This document shows positions 61,499 to 64,000 of a stretch of 64,000 nt of DNA, piece after piece. Source of the DNA: Terripilifer sp031921685 (GTDB lineage Bacteria; Pseudomonadota; Alphaproteobacteria; Rhizobiales; Beijerinckiaceae); NCBI RefSeq assembly GCF_031921685.1, contig NZ_JAPDHU010000002.1, forward strand, positions 1,364,001 through 1,428,000, in the 5' to 3' direction. A program made the translations under genes and the position numbers. The notes below the pieces were generated by a model, which saw nothing but the letters and a program-made list of their open reading frames with translations, was not told where the DNA came from and did no database searches. Every line of letters starts with the position of its first letter. Within the stretch, counting starts at the first letter, position 1.

Positions 61499-62287
61499 AT
61501 GGCAATGCATGACACCGCTTTAAAATTGGGTCGGCTGTTTTTCGAACACTATGCGACAGCCGGAGCCACCATCGTGGACATCGGTTCGTTTGACGTGAAC
61601 GGATCTTTGCGATCGGTTGCGCCCCCGCAAACATTCTACCTGGGGATCGATTGTGAGCACGGCAAAGGCGTCGATCTGGCCGTCCCCGTGGGCACCACCT
61701 TACCCATTAGGAATGATTTCGCCGGGATCGTCGTTTCGTCCTCGCAGGCCGAGCATGACGATTTTTTCTGGGAAACTTTTCTGGACATGTGCCGTATCAC
61801 AAAGCCTGAAGGGTTCATTTATTTGAACGTTCCTTCCAATGGCTCTTTTCATCGCTACCCGCAGGATTGTTGGCGGTTTTATCCAGACAGCGGAGCCGTG
61901 CTGGCCAAATGGGCTAGAAAGAACAAGCAGAATGTCTACCTGGTTGAGTCGTTCATCGCCTATCGCGAGAAAGACCAATGGAACGATTTCGTCGCCGTTT
62001 TTAAGAAAGGCGAAATAGCAGCCGACACCCCGCTCATTTCGGACAAAATCCCGCACATGAACTCTCGCACGTTCCGAGACGACAAGGTCGGCAATCTCGT
62101 CGCGACCAGCGAGGACATGAAGATCATCGCCGAACTGCGCAAACGCGTCGCTGAGTCGGACAAACGCGTTGCCGAATTGGAGAAGCAATTGCAAGCGGCA
62201 CAAATGCCGAAGGTTCTCGAAGCCACGACAGAAAGCAGCAACAAGACGGACGTCGCGCAGCCAGTTGAACCGGCATCAGCAAGCTAA
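61499..62287 (+). CDS. SAM-dependent methyltransferase-like protein with C-terminal coiled coil
   Basis: A 262-residue protein. Motif I of class I methyltransferases is IVDIGSFDVNGS, followed by YLGIDCEHGKGVD, and a post-motif region (GFIYLNVPSNGSFHRYPQDCWRFYPDSG) typical of type 11 methyltransferases of surface-glycan loci. Residues about 205-240 form a heptad coiled coil (IIAELRKRVAESDKRVAELEKQLQAAQ), then an acidic, low-complexity tail. Start may be ATG 61499 or TTG 61481. It stands alone; acceptor unknown. Confidence 0.75.
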   Translation: MAMHDTALKLGRLFFEHYATAGATIVDIGSFDVNGSLRSVAPPQTFYLGIDCEHGKGVDLAVPVGTTLPIRNDFAGIVVSSSQAEHDDFFWETFLDMCRITKPEGFIYLNVPSNGSFHRYPQDCWRFYPDSGAVLAKWARKNKQNVYLVESFIAYREKDQWNDFVAVFKKGEIAADTPLISDKIPHMNSRTFRDDKVGNLVATSEDMKIIAELRKRVAESDKRVAELEKQLQAAQMPKVLEATTESSNKTDVAQPVEPASAS

Positions 62288-62329
62288 GCGTAAGTTACGG
62301 CAACCTCAAATTTCCGATGACAAAAGCAA

Positions 62330-62355
62330 TCCCGCCGCCCTTTCGGGCGGCGGGA
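62330..62355. terminator. Strong bidirectional terminator
   Basis: TCCCGCCGCCC and GGGCGGCGGGA form an 11-bp perfect GC stem with a TTTC loop, between the convergent methyltransferase and katG genes. Confidence 0.75.
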
Positions 62356-62375
62356 TGCATCATCGTTAACCTTGC

Positions 62376-64000
62376 TTAGGCCGTCAGGTCGAAGCGATCG
62401 AGGTTCATGACCTTAGTCCAGGCCTTGGCGAAATCCTTCACGAATTTCTCCTGGCCATCGGAGCTCGCATAAACCTCCGCCAGCGCGCGCAACTGCGAGT
62501 GCGATCCAAAGATCAGATCGACGCGTGTGCCGGTCCACTTCACCGCATTGGTCTTGCGGTCGCGCCCTTCATAGACATTCTCTTGCTTGGACGGTTCCCA
62601 CTTGGTGCTCATCTCGAGCAGATTGACGAAGAAGTCGTTCGTCAAAGTCCCGGGACGCTTGGTGAAGACACCATGGGCTGACTTGTCGGCATTGGTGCCA
62701 AGCACGCGCAGGCCACCGACCAGCGCAGTCATCTCCGGCGCCGTCAGCGTCAGAAGCTGTGCCCGGTCGACCAGCAGCTCTTCCGGCGTCAGACGCGCTT
62801 TGCCGCGCGAATAGTTACGGAAACCGTCGGCGATCGGTTCCAGCGGTGCAAAGGAATGCGTGTCCGTGTCTTCCTGGGTCGCATCCATGCGTCCCGGCGT
62901 GAACGGCACGCTGACGGAATGACCGCCATCCTTGGCCGCTTTCTCGATGGCCGCGCTGCCGCCGAGTACGATGAGGTCGGCGAGCGAGACCTTCTTCTTG
63001 CCGCCGCCCGCATTGAACGCCTTCTGAATCGCTTCGAGCTTCTGAAGCACCGTGGCGAGCTCAGCCGGCTGGTTGACCGCCCAATCCTTCTGCGGTGCCA
63101 GGCGCACGCGCGCGCCATTGGCGCCACCGCGCTTGTCCGAACCGCGGAAGGTCGAGGCCGAAGCCCAGGCCGCCGACACCAGTTGCGAAACGGTGAGGCC
63201 GCTCGCCAGGATCTTCTCCTTCAGATCGGCGATGTCCTTATCGCCGATCACTTCATGATCGAGCGCCGGGATCGGATCCTGCCAGATCAGCTTCTCCTTC
63301 GGCACGAGCGGGCCGAGGTAGCGCACGATCGGACCCATGTCGCGGTGGGTCAGCTTGAACCACGCACGCGCGAAGGCATCAGCGAACTGATCCGGATGTT
63401 CGAAGAACCGCCGCGAGATTTTCTCGTAGGCCGGATCGAACCGCAGGGACAGGTCGGTGGTCAGCATGGTTGGTGCATGCTTCTTCGCCGGGTCGAAAGC
63501 ATCCGGGATCGTGCCGGCGCCAGCGCCGTTCTTCGCCGTCCATTGATGGGCGCCGGCCGGGCTCTTGGTCAACTCCCACTCGTAACCAAAGAGGTTCTCG
63601 AAGAAGTTGTTGCTCCATTTCGTCGGCGTCTTCGTCCAGATCACTTCCAGACCGCTGCCGATCGCATCGCCGGCCGCACCGCTGCCGTAGGAGTTCTTCC
63701 AGCCCAGGCCCTGCTCTTCGATTGAAGCGCCTTCCGGCTCGGGCCCGACATATTTGCCGGGATCGGCCGCGCCATGGGTTTTGCCGAACGTGTGGCCGCC
63801 AGCGATGAGCGCCACCGTCTCCTCGTCATCCATGGCCATGCGCGCGAAGGTTTCGCGAATGTCGCGGGCCGCCGCGATCGGATCGGGATTGCCGTTCGGG
63901 CCTTCCGGGTTGACGTAGATCAGACCCATCTGCACGGCGGCGAGCGGGTTCGCCAGATCGCGATCGCCGGAATAGCGCTCGTCCGCCAGCCATGTGCCTT
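62376..64000 (-). CDS. katG: Catalase-peroxidase KatG, C-terminal part (gene continues past window edge)
   Basis: A bifunctional haem catalase-peroxidase cut by the right edge; 541 codons are present. The frame is open to base 64000 (GTWLADERYSGDRD). The adduct Tyr lies in MGLIYVNPEGPNGNPDP, the proximal His in ALIAGGHTFGKTHG, and the C-terminal duplicated peroxidase domain follows through to VMNLDRFDLTA. It detoxifies H2O2 in the cytoplasm. The distal Trp/His and the promoter lie outside, so OxyR-type control cannot be judged. Confidence 0.96.
   Translation of the reverse strand, partial: GTWLADERYSGDRDLANPLAAVQMGLIYVNPEGPNGNPDPIAAARDIRETFARMAMDDEETVALIAGGHTFGKTHGAADPGKYVGPEPEGASIEEQGLGWKNSYGSGAAGDAIGSGLEVIWTKTPTKWSNNFFENLFGYEWELTKSPAGAHQWTAKNGAGAGTIPDAFDPAKKHAPTMLTTDLSLRFDPAYEKISRRFFEHPDQFADAFARAWFKLTHRDMGPIVRYLGPLVPKEKLIWQDPIPALDHEVIGDKDIADLKEKILASGLTVSQLVSAAWASASTFRGSDKRGGANGARVRLAPQKDWAVNQPAELATVLQKLEAIQKAFNAGGGKKKVSLADLIVLGGSAAIEKAAKDGGHSVSVPFTPGRMDATQEDTDTHSFAPLEPIADGFRNYSRGKARLTPEELLVDRAQLLTLTAPEMTALVGGLRVLGTNADKSAHGVFTKRPGTLTNDFFVNLLEMSTKWEPSKQENVYEGRDRKTNAVKWTGTRVDLIFGSHSQLRALAEVYASSDGQEKFVKDFAKAWTKVMNLDRFDLTA

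Overview
The window is GC-rich chromosomal DNA of an alphaproteobacterium, most likely order Hyphomicrobiales (Rhizobiales). The evidence is a housekeeping block recO-era-rnc-lepB-acpS-pdxJ-rel-rpoZ and smpB-dapA-slt in an order familiar from this group, several Porin_2/Omp2b-type porins, TctC/Bug binding proteins, and many GTG/TTG starts with 4-base overlaps. I cannot name the genus from sequence reading alone. No CRISPR array, insertion sequence, integrase or rRNA was seen; there is one tRNA-Ser(GCU).

Layout. 1-6.3 kb: a plus-strand catabolic operon with alpha/beta hydrolase, carotenoid-oxygenase-family dioxygenase, MHS-type MFS carrier, cysteine hydrolase, TctC-type binding protein and a second alpha/beta hydrolase. 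6.3-12.9 kb: a minus-strand PotABCD-like ABC uptake operon that also encodes a two-domain cysteine hydrolase. It sits behind an excellent sigma-54 promoter, is preceded by XRE-cupin and PadR regulator genes, and its ATPase gene carries a one-base frameshift. 13-17.3 kb: RND efflux adaptor and pump. 17.4-20.3 kb: small secreted protein, M20 amidohydrolase and MFS carrier. 20.6-24.1 kb: an unusual cassette of a LysR-HTH/MarR chimeric regulator, two paralogous 3-hydroxyanthranilate-dioxygenase-like proteins, a Rieske ferredoxin and a TAXI-fold protein without signal peptide. 24.1-26.8 kb: AlkB, a 2OG-Fe(II) oxygenase and a CDF metal exporter. 26.8-39.2 kb: the housekeeping block, then NYN-domain protein, family 5 uracil-DNA glycosylase and a small phosphatase-like protein.

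39.3-51.7 kb is an accessory island: four full porin genes, two decayed porin copies, a tannase-family esterase and a membrane-anchored TPR regulator. All four intact porins share a roughly 180-bp 3' region that folds into a GC hairpin, a stem-loop with CCUCC in its loop and an intrinsic terminator, which suggests a family of 3'UTR-derived small RNAs. 51.8-56.8 kb returns to core genes (smpB, dapA, slt) plus an alpha/beta hydrolase. 57-64 kb holds the tRNA, small secreted proteins (one built of 16-residue repeats), an orphan TctC protein, a methyltransferase and the C-terminal part of katG, which runs off the right edge.

The strongest leads for something undescribed are the 20.6-24.1 kb cassette with its two visible operator-like dyads, the CCUCC-loop 3'UTR family of the porin array, and the duplicated cysteine hydrolase in the ABC operon.
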